From positions 2,417,001 through 2,481,000 of the forward strand of contig CATNEN010000003.1 in assembly GCA_950097015.1 (NCBI GenBank): 64,000 nucleotides of DNA. The letters are read 5' to 3'. This stretch comes from Macrostomum hystrix (Eukaryota > Platyhelminthes > Macrostomidae). The translations under genes and the position numbers were made by a program. The notes below the pieces were generated by a model that saw only the letters and a list, made by a program, of their open reading frames with translations, searched no databases and was not told where the DNA came from. This document shows positions 11,579 through 25,300 of the stretch, one piece after another (the first letter of the stretch is position 1; every line of letters begins with the position of its first letter).

Positions 11579-11908
11579 TCAGTTCAAGACGCTGTTCAAA
11601 TGCCACCAGGCTTGCAGGGGTTCGCGAAGGCGCGTTCGCTTGTCCTTCGTGGTTCTCTCCTTGAAAAACTCCCCGAACTCAGTGCTGGATCGTTTGCTAA
11701 AGAATGGAAAGTAGATCTCGTGACCGTTCCAGGCGTCGGTTTGGCGTTTTACTAGACGCCTGTACAACTTGCCACGGGGAGCTGGAAGGCGCTGCTGCTG
11801 CTGATGATGATCATGATGGCCGCCACTTGTGGGTGCGGCCGATACAGTCACAGCGACGGCCACAGTTGCCACGAGAAGGCAAAAGTACACGGGATGCCGT
11901 GTCTTCAT
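11579..11908 (-). CDS. Candidate secreted neuropeptide/prohormone precursor
   Basis: A 109-aa frame with ATG at 11908 and TGA at 11579. Residues 1-25 form a signal peptide (hydrophobic run CLLVATVAVAVTV, likely cut after VSA). A His/Gln-rich spacer follows, then dibasic sites at 50-51 (RR), 54-55 (KR), 72-73 (KR) and 90-91 (KR). Cleavage would release a 16-residue peptide QTDAWNGHEIYFPFFS, whose N-terminal Gln could cyclise, a 16-residue SSTEFGEFFKERTTKD and an 18-residue C-terminal peptide. No Gly amidation signals precede the KR sites. An acceptor at 11932 upstream of the ATG and a strong donor at 12033 suggest a 5' untranslated exon. No known peptide family is recognised; role as a signalling peptide is inferred from layout only. 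Confidence 0.55.
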   Translation of the reverse strand: MKTRHPVYFCLLVATVAVAVTVSAAPTSGGHHDHHQQQQRLPAPRGKLYRRLVKRQTDAWNGHEIYFPFFSKRSSTEFGEFFKERTTKDKRTRLREPLQAWWHLNSVLN

Positions 11909-12302
11909 TCTCGGATTTTATCGTTTCAGTTCTAAAATCGATTGAGATAAATAAAATAAGCATCGATACTACAATCAGTCTTCAGGCCCTTTTGATTATA
12001 AGTCAAGTTAGCCAAAAGACAACGGGAGCTTACCTGAGGAAATAACAAATTAACAATATTCCTTTGGGGTCGAAGAACTCGGGAGAAAAATGGAGAGAGC
12101 AGTTTTCGGGATAAGACTCCTCTAGCCAGTGGAATTTTCAACTCCCACGCAAGAATCAATTTTATAACAGACAGTGGCAGGGCTGCAGGGTAGTCAGTGA
12201 GCCAATAGAAATCAGCCTGGAGGTGTGTCAGAGTTCCATGTCTGAATTAATATTCTACGCTTCTAAATATTAACTACTTACATTCACATTTTAGCACAAA
12301 AA

Positions 12303-12335
12303 TATATAAGCTCGCACACGGTCATCTGATCAGTC
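12303..12335 (+). promoter_or_regulatory. TATA box plus initiator, possible core promoter
   Basis: TATATAAG begins at 12303 and the initiator-like TCAGTC begins at 12330, placing the initiator A 29 bases from the start of the TATA box, the usual spacing. An ATG follows at 12353 and a GTGAGT donor soon after. It could serve a noncoding first exon of the STRA6-like gene 1.6 kb downstream; that link is inference. Confidence 0.35.
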
Positions 12336-12424
12336 AACTTTACGTCCTCACTATGTTTATTGATTGGCAGCATTTTTTAAAGACATTTTTAGTGAGTCTC
12401 ATAGAATTCCCTCCCTATCTTTTC

Positions 12425-12622
12425 CCACAAACTCACTCCGCCAGCCACCTCACTGCACCAGACACGCATTCCACCAGCCATCTCACTCCGCCAGCCACCT
12501 CACTGCACCAGCCACAACACTCCGCCAGCCACCTCACTCCGCCAGCCACCTCACTGCACCAGCCAAAACACTTCGCCAGCCACCTCACTGCACCAGCCAC
12601 CTCACTGCACCAGCCACCTCAC
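12425..12622. repeat. 17-bp minisatellite
   Basis: Unit CTCACTGCACCAGCCAC with CTCACTCCGCCAGCCAC variants, about 11 copies. Lies between the prohormone-like gene and the STRA6-like gene. Confidence 0.9.
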
Positions 12623-13300
12623 TCTAGAGTTTTTTAACGAAGCGAACGAACGATATGTCGCTAAATACTTTGGTAGTCAAAGTAAACTACTAGTACAGCA
12701 CGTACGAACGCGTTCTCTAAGCTCTTTCTTGTTTTTTAGCAGAAACATCGAGAGAGAAAAAGTCGTCTCTCTGCCGAAATCAATACCATTTGAGGCTTTC
12801 CCTTTTACCTCAAATGGTCCATCGCTTGCTAAAAAAATAGAAGGACTCCACTCCACTCTAGCCCCCACGAGCGACTCCTACGCACAATGAGAAACAGCTG
12901 GGATAAATGGCTTCCACCCACGCAATCTTCGATCTCATTCTCCCCTGTCATCCCCACAGCCAAAAACAATCTCATTGGTGTGAAAATATATGCGACTATT
13001 CTTTCTATGGCAAATGGGTCATGATTAGATTTGTAGTGCTGCCTTACAGCCTGATTGCATTTTAAATGCTGAGCCATTCTCATTTGTAATTCGATAAAAC
13101 ACCGTGCTTCTGTGTTTGACCTCAGTTGAACCGCATCGATAATGCTCATGATAGAAGCTAATCATTGTACTCCTGGAAGATATTGAGTATTCAGGACAAA
13201 CAAAACCAAAAGGCAAAGAAATCAAGCAAATACGCTCGTAAATAAACAAATGACAAACAAACAAGAAAATAAACAAACAACCAAATCAAAAACAAAACGA
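12623..13300. other. Intergenic stretch, no gene seen
   Basis: Between the 17-bp array and the CTAA tract. Several reading frames of 60-106 codons on the minus strand lack recognisable features. From 13200 to 13300 an AAACAAA-rich tract leads into the CTAA microsatellite. Confidence 0.4.
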
Positions 13301-13305
13301 ACAAA

Positions 13306-13671
<366 letters not shown>

Positions 13672-13944
13672 AAGAATTCTGCACTTCGCAGCACTGTACC
13701 CGCGCGTGGCCTTTAGACTGTACAAAGAAAGTTTTATCTGAGATTTTTAGCAAGAATACAGCGGCAAACAGAATATTTTGTTATCAGTTGAGCATTCTAG
13801 GCATTAAATATCTACCCCTGGGTTGCCAACATGCTTAAACTATTCTCTGATCAACTTTGCACTTTCACCGTCAGTGGCAACACCAGCAGAAGTTGCTCAT
13901 TTACCTAATTAACTGGCTAAAAGGTGGCCAAAGACTCTGTCTAG

Positions 13945-16297
13945 ATGCAAAGGACAGAGTTGATGCAGCAGCTGGAACTTGTAAGTTTGGCGTTAATAAT
14001 TTGTGATTGTGAGTGTGCTCAATTCCATTGTGAGTGAGTGTGCTCAATTCCATTGTGAGTGAGTGTGCTCAATTCCATTGTGAGTGAGTGTGCTCAATTC
14101 CATTGTAAGTGCGTGTTGCTCATTTCCATTGTGAGTGAGTGTGCTCATTTCCATTGTGAGTGAGTGTGCTCAATTCCATTGTGAGTGAGTGTGCTCAATT
14201 CCATTGTAAGTGCGTGTTGCTCATTTCCATTGTGAGTGAGTGTGCTCATTTCCATTTTGAGTGAGTGTGCTCAATTCCATTGTGAGTGCGTGTGCTCATT
14301 TCCATTGTGAGTGAGTGTGCTCAATTCCATTGTGAGTGAGTGTGCTCAATTCCATTGTGAGTGAGTGTGCTCATTTCCATTGTGAGTGAGTGTGCTCATT
14401 TCCATTGTGAGTGAGTGTGCTCAATTCCATTGTGAGTGAGTGTGCTCAATTCCATTGTGAGTGAGTGTGCTCATTTCCATTGTGAGTGAGTGTGCTCAAT
14501 TCCATTGTGAGTGCGTGTGCTCATTTCCATTGTGAGTGAGTGTGCTCAATTCCATTGTGAGTGAGTGTGCTCATTTCCATTGTGAGTGAGTGTGCTCATT
14601 TCCATTGTGAGTGAGTGTGCTCAATTCCATTGTGAGTGAGTGTGCTCAATTCCATTGTGAGTGAGTGTGCTCATTTCCATTGTGAGTGAGTGTGCTCATT
14701 TCCATTGTGAGTGAGTGTGCTCATTTCCATTGTGAGTGAGTGTGCTCATTTCCATTGTGAGTGCGTGTGCTCATTTCCATTGTGAGTGAGTGTGCTCATT
14801 TCCATTGTGAGTGAGTGTGCTCAATTCCATTGTGAGTGCGTGTGCTCAATTCCATTGTGAGTGAGTGTGCTCAATTCCATTGTGAGTGCGTGTGCTCATT
14901 TCCATTGTGAGTGAGTGTGCTCAATTCCATTGTGAGTGAGTGTGCTCAATTCCATTGTGAGTGAGTGTGCTCAATTCCATTGTGAGTGCGTGTTGCTCAA
15001 TTCCATTGTGAGTGAGTGTGCTCAATTCCATTGTGAGTGAGTGTGCTCAATTCCATTGTGAGTGCGTGTGCTCAATTCCATTGTGAGTGAGTGTGCTCAA
15101 TTCCATTGTGAGTGCGTGTGCTCAATTCCATTGTGAGTGAGTGTGCTTATTTCCATTGTGAGTGAGTGTGCTCATTTCCATTGTGAGTGAGTGTGCTCAA
15201 TTCCATTGTGAGTGAGTGTGCTCAATTCCATTGTGAGTGAGTGTGCTCATTTCCATTGTGAGTGAGTGTGCTCATTTCCATTGTGAGTGAGTGTGCTCAA
15301 TTCCATTGTGAGTGAGTGTGCTCAATTCCATTGTGAGTGAGTGTGCTCAATTCCATTGTGAGTGCGTGTGCTCAATTCCATTGTGAGTGAGTGTACTCAA
15401 TTCCATTGTGAGTCAGAGTGCTCAATTTCATTGTGAGTGCATGTGCTCAATTCCATTGTGAGTGCGTGTGCTCATCTCATTCTTCCAATTATTTTGTAGT
15501 CCACAGACTCAGCCGTCCAGGAGCTCTTGACCAACGGTCAGCCAGTCAATGGCCTGTGGGACATGATAAGAATTCAACTGCAACTGCAGCGGACTAAACT
15601 GAATGCCACAGAAATCTGTACAGACAAGATCAACATCATTGTTGTGTACGAGTATGCACTAATACCCGCTGTGAGTTGGTTTGCGCTGCATTTTGTAATG
15701 AATAGACTGTGGTCATAAGGTGGTTGGTGTTTATAGGCGTCTAATAGTCCATTGTTAAGGGTGGTTTGGGTATTGATGGATCATTTAGTATCATAGAGCT
15801 AATGCTCGTAAGTTGTTCATCTCACCAAGATATCAGCGATTCCTAATCTTCGTAACGCTCTGGTTTCTATCAGCCGAACCAGGATGGCTTCTTTAGTGGC
15901 ACGAACTAATAGATAATCCCTTTTGGTTGCTAAGGTCTCCGTTCAGCCTAAAAATCTTCTTGTGGGATTTTGATGTGGGCGGTGAGACAGATTTATCGAT
16001 AATCTTGGAGATAATCTAGCGCAGTGCCTCTCAAATTGATACAGCAGCGTCATCGTCTGTCTAAGTTCATTCTCCCTAAATTGCCTTCTCAAAATCTAAA
16101 GCAAGACAGGAAATATAAGGCCAGAGTGAAGACCATACGTATACCACAATTTTTTTACTTGGAATCAATTTGAACTTAAAGGGAAGTATTGGCAAATTAG
16201 GGACAATTTGCCAATTCGGGATAATATACTAGCTTCTGAAAATTTGCCAACTTTAGGGGTCTATTTGTTTACGAAAGCAAAAAGGTAATAAGCCATC

Positions 16298-16390
<93 letters not shown>

Positions 16391-19300
16391 GCACATCATT
16401 TCGTGACACTAGATATGCAGCCAGCGAGGAGGCAATTCTGCCCATTTCGCTGATTCCTGAGCACACACGCACACAGATACCGTACGCAGGTACACGCTCA
16501 CACACGTGTGTACGTATGCCCTGACATTCTCATCGCTAGGCAGTGTACACTCTCACTGTGCCTTGGAGGATGGCCCTCGGGGGTGTAAATTGCACGACAA
16601 TCCGCCAAGCCGAACCGCGGCTGAACCCCAAACAAATGTGGCCTCGCCGCGGAATCGAGCTCAGGGACCTTTGTGAGAGAGTCAAACGCGTTAACCGCTC
16701 TGCCACTCAACCTCCAAGTACGAGCTAATAAGCTAATTTAGTTTCTTAAACTCTCCTCTCTTAGTTGGGTAGTTGAGGATAAAATTAGCTCCTTGTCTGC
16801 TCATGGACAAAAACGATACCTAAAATTAAACTTAGCGAAAGTTTGCAAAAGTAAAAAACCGGAAGTGCACGAACTCAAGACTTTCGTTGTGAAGGCGGTA
16901 GAGTTTCTTCTTACATGAAAATCAGCTTCAATAATGACGGAAACATGCCAGGTCGAAGAAAATGGTTGGCTTTAGACGGCAACCAGGAAGACAGAGGTAG
17001 TTGTTGTCAGAGTCAACATGCGTGGATCCAGCAGACTGCACACAATTCTTAGCCTATTTTTAGAGGCGAGAAAAACGAAGAAAAAATGACTTACGATGAG
17101 TCTACAGATACTTTCGCAAAATTTGACTTACCAAAAAGCTATTAAAAGTCTAAGCGGTGGACGGCTAAGATTCGAACTTCTGACCTTCCTCCCGGTCGGG
17201 ATTCTGAAGCTCTAATCACCGAGGTATTGGTATTCAATTAAAGCATTCTGCGAGGTAGAATGCAATCTCAGTACTTTCGAGAAAAAACTATAGAGTAGAA
17301 TATAATAGAATAGAATGGAATGGAATGGAATGGAATAGAATAGAATATTACAGGATAGAATAGAATGCAATAGAATAGAATAGAATAGAATAGAATGGAA
17401 TGAAATAGAATATAATAGGATAGAATAGAATGGAATAGAATAGAATAAAATAGAATGAAATGGAATAGAATAGAATATAAAAGAATAGCGTATAATAGAG
17501 TAGAGTAGAATAGAATAGAAAGAATAGAATGGAATGGAATAGAACGGAATGGAATAGAATAGAATAGAATAGAATAGAATAGAATAGAATATAATAGGAT
17601 AGAATAGAATGGAATAGAATAGAAAGAGCTATTCCCACTCCTAACTATTCGATCTCTCTAAACACACAACAGGTAATTATGCTAATTATGGCCTGCTTGT
17701 CAATGCGACGCAAACGTTTCCTGCCGGACTTTTTGAACGGTCGACCCGGACTAGCGCAGTGAGTGTTGAGTCTCAGCTCTGAGAATTTATTGAGTAAAAG
17801 AGCTTCAAATCAAAGGCGAAAATCTCCCCCCCCATTTGTGCATTGTAGCCCGATGAACATCCTGGAGGATCGCAGCTTCCGGTTTTCCTACGCGCTGGCA
17901 TTTGGCATTGCGGCCCAGCTGTGTCACGATCTGCTTTTCGGTGATAGCGAGCTCTACAAACGGTACATCACTAGCCGGCCGGAGGGACAGTTTAAATTCC
18001 TGCACGGTGAGGCTAAAAACAGATTTTCTCGCGGTTGATGGGTTACGGCCAATCAGAAACATTTTACGGGTATGAGAAATTGAGGTTATTAGACTATCCA
18101 ATCAGAGACCTTCAGCACTTTTTACACTACACTGTTATCACCCAAATTTAAATTTTACAGTGATCTATCGAATTAGCGAGATCTGCCTATACTGCATAAT
18201 TATGTACCCGATCTTCATCACGATAACAAAGCGAAACATCCCGTTCTTCATCATGGGCACTCTGTACGTTTGGGGCCTGACGCTGATGTCGATTTTAAGA
18301 CTCGCCTGGCTGGACTGCGCGGCTCTTACATTGGTTCGAATTTCTTCATTTATTTATATATATTTAATCAATTGTTCTTTTGATCCGCAGAAATTTAGTA
18401 CTTAACAAAATGGACAACAAGGGTAGGGTAGGATCTTAAAGTAATCAATAGGTTAATAAAACCGACTCTAGCCTCTAGCCAATCAAAAAGGCGCCAGGGT
18501 AAGAAAAAATTGTAGGTTTTTTTCTTTTTCACGCTAGCCAATCAGGAAGATGAGAGGGTAAGAAGATATAATGTTACTACAGACTCGCGCCTCAGAAAAT
18601 CTGAAAATCAGCCAATCAGAAAACTACGGGGATAAGATATCAGAATAGTATAATACTAATGAGACTGTCAAAAGTCCTTTATTTGGCATGCACAAAATAA
18701 AGATGTCAAAAACATACCCTACTAAGTTTATACTGAGTTCACATGAGTTTTTTCTTGAAAAGAAAGAAATAAAAACCCAATTAGGTAACTTCTCTGGGAA
18801 GATTAATTAGGAAATTTCACCTCTCAAAAAAATGAAATAATTACAAAGGAAGATTTGAGCCAAAGACTGCTACAAGAGCAAAGTCAGTTATATATGCGAA
18901 GTCGTCATTTCGTGAGGTTATTATAGGGGCGAATAAAAACTAGAGGTCGCACTGAGTTCAAGCTTCTAATTAATCTGAACTTCATTAGAACCTATGAGGG
19001 AACGCTAGATTAAACTCCATAACAAAATAGAAGAGCCAATTTTAGAGCATCGACGTCACTAACGATTTGTAGGAGTCGCATCTGATCATAATTATCAAAT
19101 TTCTGCCGAGCATCTGTTGCATGGCGGGCCTGTCAGTGATATTTCCATATCGATTGGTTCAACTCACGCTGGGCCTGAACGCATCAATGCGTGTCAATAG
19201 GCAGGAGTATGTCTACCAGGTGGAGTACGTGCGGGATCTCATTACTGGAAGCGATCAAGACAGGTGAGTGTGTGTTGAATATTCTGAGCCACTTTCATTG

Positions 19301-22300
19301 GGCTAGACAAGTTTCGCTTCACTCAATCGTGATTTCAGTTTATCAAACATTTATCAGTTTAACTAAACCTTCATAAGAAAATTATCAACAGTCGACCCGC
19401 AGCCAGCGAGTAGGCAATTCTGCCCATTTCGCTGACTTCTGAACACAAACAGACAGATGAATTCACACAGGTGTGTACATCTGCCGTGACTTTCTCATCG
19501 TCAGGCAGTGTACACTCTCTCTGCGCCTCGATGTTGCCCCAAGCCGCCAAAGCCTCAACGATTCAGCAAATATCATCAATCATTCCCGTAGTATCATCAA
19601 TCATTCACACAATATCATCAATCATTCACTCAGTGTCATCAATCATTCAGTCAGTGTCATCAATCATTCACTCAGTGTCATCAATCATTCAGTCAGTATC
19701 ATCAATCATTCACTCAGTGTCATCAATAATTCACTCAGTGTCATCAATCATTCACTCAGTGTCATCAATCATTCAGTCAGTATCATCAATCATTCACTCA
19801 GTATCATCAATCATTCACTCAGTGTCATCAATAATTCACTCAGTGTCATCAATCATTCACTCAGTGTCATCAATAATTCACTCAGTGTCATCAATCATTC
19901 ACTCAGTGTCATCAATAATTCACTCAGTATCATCAATCATTCACTCAGTGTCATCAATCATTCAGTCAGTATCATCAATCATTCACTCAGTGTCATCAAT
20001 CATTCAGTCAGTGTCATCAATCATTCACTCAGTGTCATCAATCATTCAGTCAGTGTCATCAATCATTCACACAATATCATCAATCATTCACTCAGTGTCA
20101 TCAATCATTCAGTCAGTGTCATCAATCATTCACTCAGTGTCATCAATCATTCAGTCAGTATCATCAATCATTCACTCAGTGTCATCAATAATTCACTCAG
20201 TATCATCAATCATTCACTCAGTGTCATCAATCATTCAGTCAGTATCATCAATCATTCACTCAGTATCATCAATCATTCACTCAGTGGTCATCAATCATTC
20301 ACTCAGTATCATCAATCATTCACTCAGTGTCATCAATCATTCAGTCAGTATCATCAATCATTCACTCAGTGTCATCAATCATTCACTCAGTGTCATCAAT
20401 CATTCACTCAGTATCATCAATCATTCACTCAGTGTCATCAATCATTCACTCAGTATCATCAATCATTCACTCAGTATCATCAATCATTCACTCAGTGTCA
20501 TCAATCATTCACGCAGTATTATCATAATACGCAGTATTATCTAATATTTTCGCAAAAATTATATTCTTAAATGCAAAAGCATTGACCCAACATGCAATGG
20601 CATCACTCATTCCCATAACAATTGGCTATTAATTACCCAATATTATCAATAACCCTTAGAAATTCAATTTAAAAGTCACCCGAACAAGACAATTATTCGC
20701 AAATTCAATATTTCATTAGGAGTGGAATATTGTGTAGAGCTCAATTTTAATCCTCAAAATTCCTGCCAACAACCCGAAAGCACCAAGGAAGCCGGCAGTT
20801 CATTCAAGGAGAAGCTGAAAGAGGCCATCAGGGCCATCGGGTATCGGCGAAAGAATGGATTTCGTTATTCGCCTAGGATAATTTGCACCAGCACCGCCGT
20901 TGGCATTGTGACCTACATGGTGAGTTATCTGGCGTAGATGTAAATTCTAGTGGTAATTGTTATTTTTAATAAGGGCTCGGTGGCAGAGTGGCCTAACGCG
21001 TTTGCCTCTCGCACCAAGGTCCCTGAGCTCGATTCCGCGGCGAGGCCACATTCGTTTTGGGCGCAGCCTCGGAGAGAAGGCTTGTGGGCTTGTCGTGCAA
21101 TTTACACCCTCGAGGGCCAACCTCCAGGGCACATTGAGAGTGTACACTGCCTAGCGATGAGAATGTCAGGGCATACGTACACACGTGTGTGTGAGCGTGT
21201 GCCTGCGTACAGTATCTGTGTGCGTGTGTGCTCAGGAGTCAGAGAAATAGGCAGAATTGCCTCCTCGCTGGCTGCGGGTCTGGAGTCACCAAATGATGTG
21301 CCATTGCCCGCAGCCCTCCTGCAATTATTACTATTCCTGGTGATATTGTGTCAGGTGATATTGTGTCAGGTGATATTGTGTCAGGTGATATTGTGTCAGG
21401 TGATATTGTGTCAGGTGATATTGTGTCAGGTGATATTGTGTCAGGTGATATTGTGTCAGGTGATATTGTGTCAGGTGATATTGTGTCAGGTGATATTGTG
21501 TCAGGTGATATTGTGTCAGGTGATATTGTGTCAGGTGATATTGTGTCAGGTGATATTGTGTCAGATGATATTGTGTCAGGTGATATTGTGTCAGGTGATA
21601 TTGTGTCAGGTGATATTGTGTCAGGTGATACTGTGTCAGGTGATATTGTGTCAGATGATATTGTGTCAGGTGATATTGTGTCAGGTGATATTGTGTCAGG
21701 TGATATTATGTCAGGTGATATTGTGTCAGGTGATATTGTGTCGGGTAATATTGTGTCAGGTAATATTGTGTCAGGTGATATTGTGTCAGGTGATATTGTG
21801 TCAGGAAAATGTGAGATTATATCAGTTGAAATAATTTTTCTGGGTAAAGTGTCTCACATAAAAATGTGCCAAGTTTCGTGATTTAGGTAGGTCCATTCTC
21901 AAGCTCACCCCTAAACTGAAATGAAAATTCATCAGAACAGTTTACTTTGAAGACTGCGGTTGCAGACACAAATTGATTTTGTCTGTCAAACAAAATTGGC
22001 TGTCTAGTTTGCTAATTAATTGCCAATCTCAGCGAATTTCGTGCCAAAAAAATTATTTTCAATTCTCTTTCTTTTTATCATCAAACGACGATAGCAAAGA
22101 GTGCCTTAAGCTTTCAATTTTCGTTTCGTGACTTTGGCCTTTTCAATCGCGTTTCTCCTTAGAAGCAGCAGCGTTGATTTCCTCAACCAGATCAGTTTTG
22201 TGTTGGGAATTAATTTCGCTTGTTTATTTTCAGCTTCAAATTGGTGGGGCCCTGTGTGCGACAGGCGGCACAACTGCAGGTTTAGCGATAAGTGATTAAC

Positions 22301-25300
22301 AGTAGGACTACCTAACTATTTTGCCAACCGCTATTTTTTGGCAGCGCCCGAATGCTAACAGCGATGGGTGGTGACTGATTGGTTGACCTACTAGGCGATG
22401 GTGTCCTGTGGTTGAGCTGCGCCTAATATTTAAGCTTGATCAGTGAAATTATGAGAAATTCGCGTCAGGGTGTCCATAGTGGCCTAGTTCCACCTGTTGT
22501 AGCCCTTGAAGGTCCAGCAGTACGTCTAGATAAAGGTAGGTGACCACCGAAGACGGAGGTGATGCAGGCACACTCGGGTGACATGCTGATAAATTTTGAA
22601 GGCATGGCAAGGCCGCACTGAGGCGCAGTGCAAACTCGTGCATAGAGTTGTATGAAGTACACTAGCGCTGATGGGAAAAATCCGACCTTCGGCCAGAACC
22701 ATTGAATATCTCGACGGTCTGAAAAGCTGGCGACTTGGTTCTTGTTTCAGAAATTGTGCGAGAAAAAGTTCCTCCGTGTTCTGGAGCTTCGGTCGTGTGC
22801 TTGCGATGCTCCGTTCGGGTGCAGCCTTGGTAGTTCTATTGTTAAGAGGGTCGGACTTACGACTTGAAGGTCGAGGTTTCGATTCCCGACTACACAGGAA
22901 AAATTTGTGTCCTTTAGCTAGGCACTTAACTCTGCAATGTTTCAGCTCACCCAGCTGTTAAATGGGTACTAGCATTAGCTGGGCAATTGAGGGCGGGTGT
23001 GGCGTCCCCCCAGTCCATGGACTGAACTGCAGCCGTACGCAGCCTTCAGATGCGCCTTTTGACACAATAGGGGCAGGTGTAATACATCTTTATTGATATT
23101 AAAAAGAATAGCACAAAAATTGTTACGATGGAGTAGCGAATCGAACTCCAGACCTTTGATCCAAATATGAGGAAACATGATTTTATTCATAGTGCTTCTT
23201 TATAAATGCATACGCAGGTTCTGTACAGCATCATCAAGGAGGTGTTCTATTGGGTAAAACTGCTGACAGACATTCTAGACTTATTGGAGCGAATAATACG
23301 TGCCATCGGCATTGGAGCCGACACAATGCTGCAGGAGTTGAACGAGGCGCGGGTGTACATCCGGGTCTTCACTGGTGAGTGGCGCTGTGAGTGTCGATTT
23401 GTTTGGTCACAACTCAACAATCGGCAGAGAAGCAGAATTTCTTCCAAATTTTGCGTATCAAAAAATCCATATTTTTGCAGTCTGCTTTTTCATAAGCATC
23501 AGCCTGGTGCTGCTACTCAGTCTATGCAACGGAATCCTCATGATTCTGAACTACAGGTAAGGTGGACTTGAAGTTCTGTCTAGTGTGTTTCTTGCCAATA
23601 TTAGCTGGCTTGCTTAACACCCCAAGCAATGATATTCCCATCTTAGATCGAACATTCTGCAAATCTATCGCGGAGTCTACACCGGATTTCCAACAAGGAA
23701 GGAGCAGACTACTCAACCAACTTATCTGATTGTGAGCTCATATAGATTCATGTTTCGAAACTAACTACTTTCAGTAGGCATGAAAAAGTTAATCGAATTT
23801 CTTGGTTTACAGCTAAGCAACATACGCTACGGCGGTTATCAGATAGCGTTCACAGGCATTGGTGAGTGAAATTTTGCGGAAAGCAAATGTTCTGTTTTGT
23901 AACTCATCTGCTCTCGCTTAAAGTTTTAACAACATAAAAAATAATCTACTAGTGTAGGGAATCGAACTTCCGACCTCTAACAATTTATTAAATCTCCTAA
24001 ACTACCACAGATACTAAATACCTTATTTAGTATTTAGTATTTAGTATCCGTGCAAACTACTCAACTAATAAAAATGAAAATCCAGAACACGAGCTGAAAT
24101 TTTCCGCTTGTGAGAGATACAATTCAGACTACTGAGAACAGTAGAAAAGCAAGGACTTGGCTGCAAAACTCTCACATAACACTAAAAAATATCGCCATAA
24201 AAATGGCAAGCTTAAAAGATACTTCTGTGCACACTGAGAGTGGTGGGAGAGGACTGCGTGTGGCTATGGCTGACTGACGAAGGCAAACAAGCCAGAAACC
24301 GGTCTCGGTCTGCCAGCGCGAGGTTCGTTCCCCACTTTTAGTGTGTTACACCGCTCTCTTTGATGAAACAACTTCCTGAATCACAAAAATATCAGCATCG
24401 TCGAATGTTAATATTCACTGTTGAAATAAAATAACTGTTTATCCAAAATAATTGATGCCACGCACAAAATCTACAGGAATAATTGTACAGCTGGTTCTGG
24501 CCATGTTAGTTCTGCTGTTCGTGTCCTTGGTTCTGTTTGATCCGGTTGGTTTGAAAATCAGAGCCTGGTTTCTAGAGTTTCTCGAGTACTATTGGTGAGT
24601 AGTGGACTGTGGTATGATAGAATTTATTTAGTTTGAACGATATGAAGTTTAAAAATGATAAAATTCGTTACACAGGCCTCTGTCAGTGATCAGTGCAACT
24701 GTACTACTCGTTCAATTCCTATTAGTGAAGTTTGTATTCAACTCGTCATGTTCAACCAATGGCAATGTGGCTGTGGACAACAGGTAAAATTAATCAGCTT
24801 AGCGTAAAGCATGATATTTAGCTTTTGCGTTCGATCCAAATCTTTCGCACTGTCTATGGCATTTCTCGACTGAAACAGAGCTCAATCTGAGGATTAAAGT
24901 TAAGAGTTACAAGAATGCTCAATCTTTTAGAGGGAACTTTAGACCAACTAACTAACCAATTGAGACGAAAATTGGGTAAGATAAAGCATCAGATCCTTTG
25001 GTTAATGGGATCAGTTCTTCTACCCATCACGTGACATACGTATGTACACTCGTGACATCACGTGACATGCGTATGTACACTCGTGACATCACGTGACATA
25101 CAGAAGACACATACTTATCGTTGGTTCTTAATAGAGTAGTCTATGGTTCTTAATCGAGTATTCTGTTTCTTAACTGAGTAGTCTATGGTTCGTAATATAG
25201 TTATTCTATGGTATCGCAGTTCCGGACAACGCATATAGTACTGGTAGATAGCATCTGCGTGGACTTCTGATATTATAAAATGTCAGAACGCAAAAACCAT

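Noticed and set aside
19471-20570. Two overlapping frames of 357 and 365 codons
   Set aside because: Same artefact from a 21-bp array joined to SINE sequence inside a STRA6-like intron.
20973-21060. tRNA-Ser/Leu gene
   Set aside because: A and B boxes are tRNA-like, but no cloverleaf closes and the same sequence recurs with a shared non-tRNA body, so it is a SINE.
20950-21881. 294-codon frame rich in VILCQ repeats
   Set aside because: Reads through a SINE and then a 15-bp array; not a protein.
22252-22297. Small exon candidate with CAG acceptor and GTTTAG donor in STRA6-like intron 7
   Set aside because: Including it breaks the phase into exon 23218-23374; direct joining of the neighbours keeps the frame and a continuous membrane helix.
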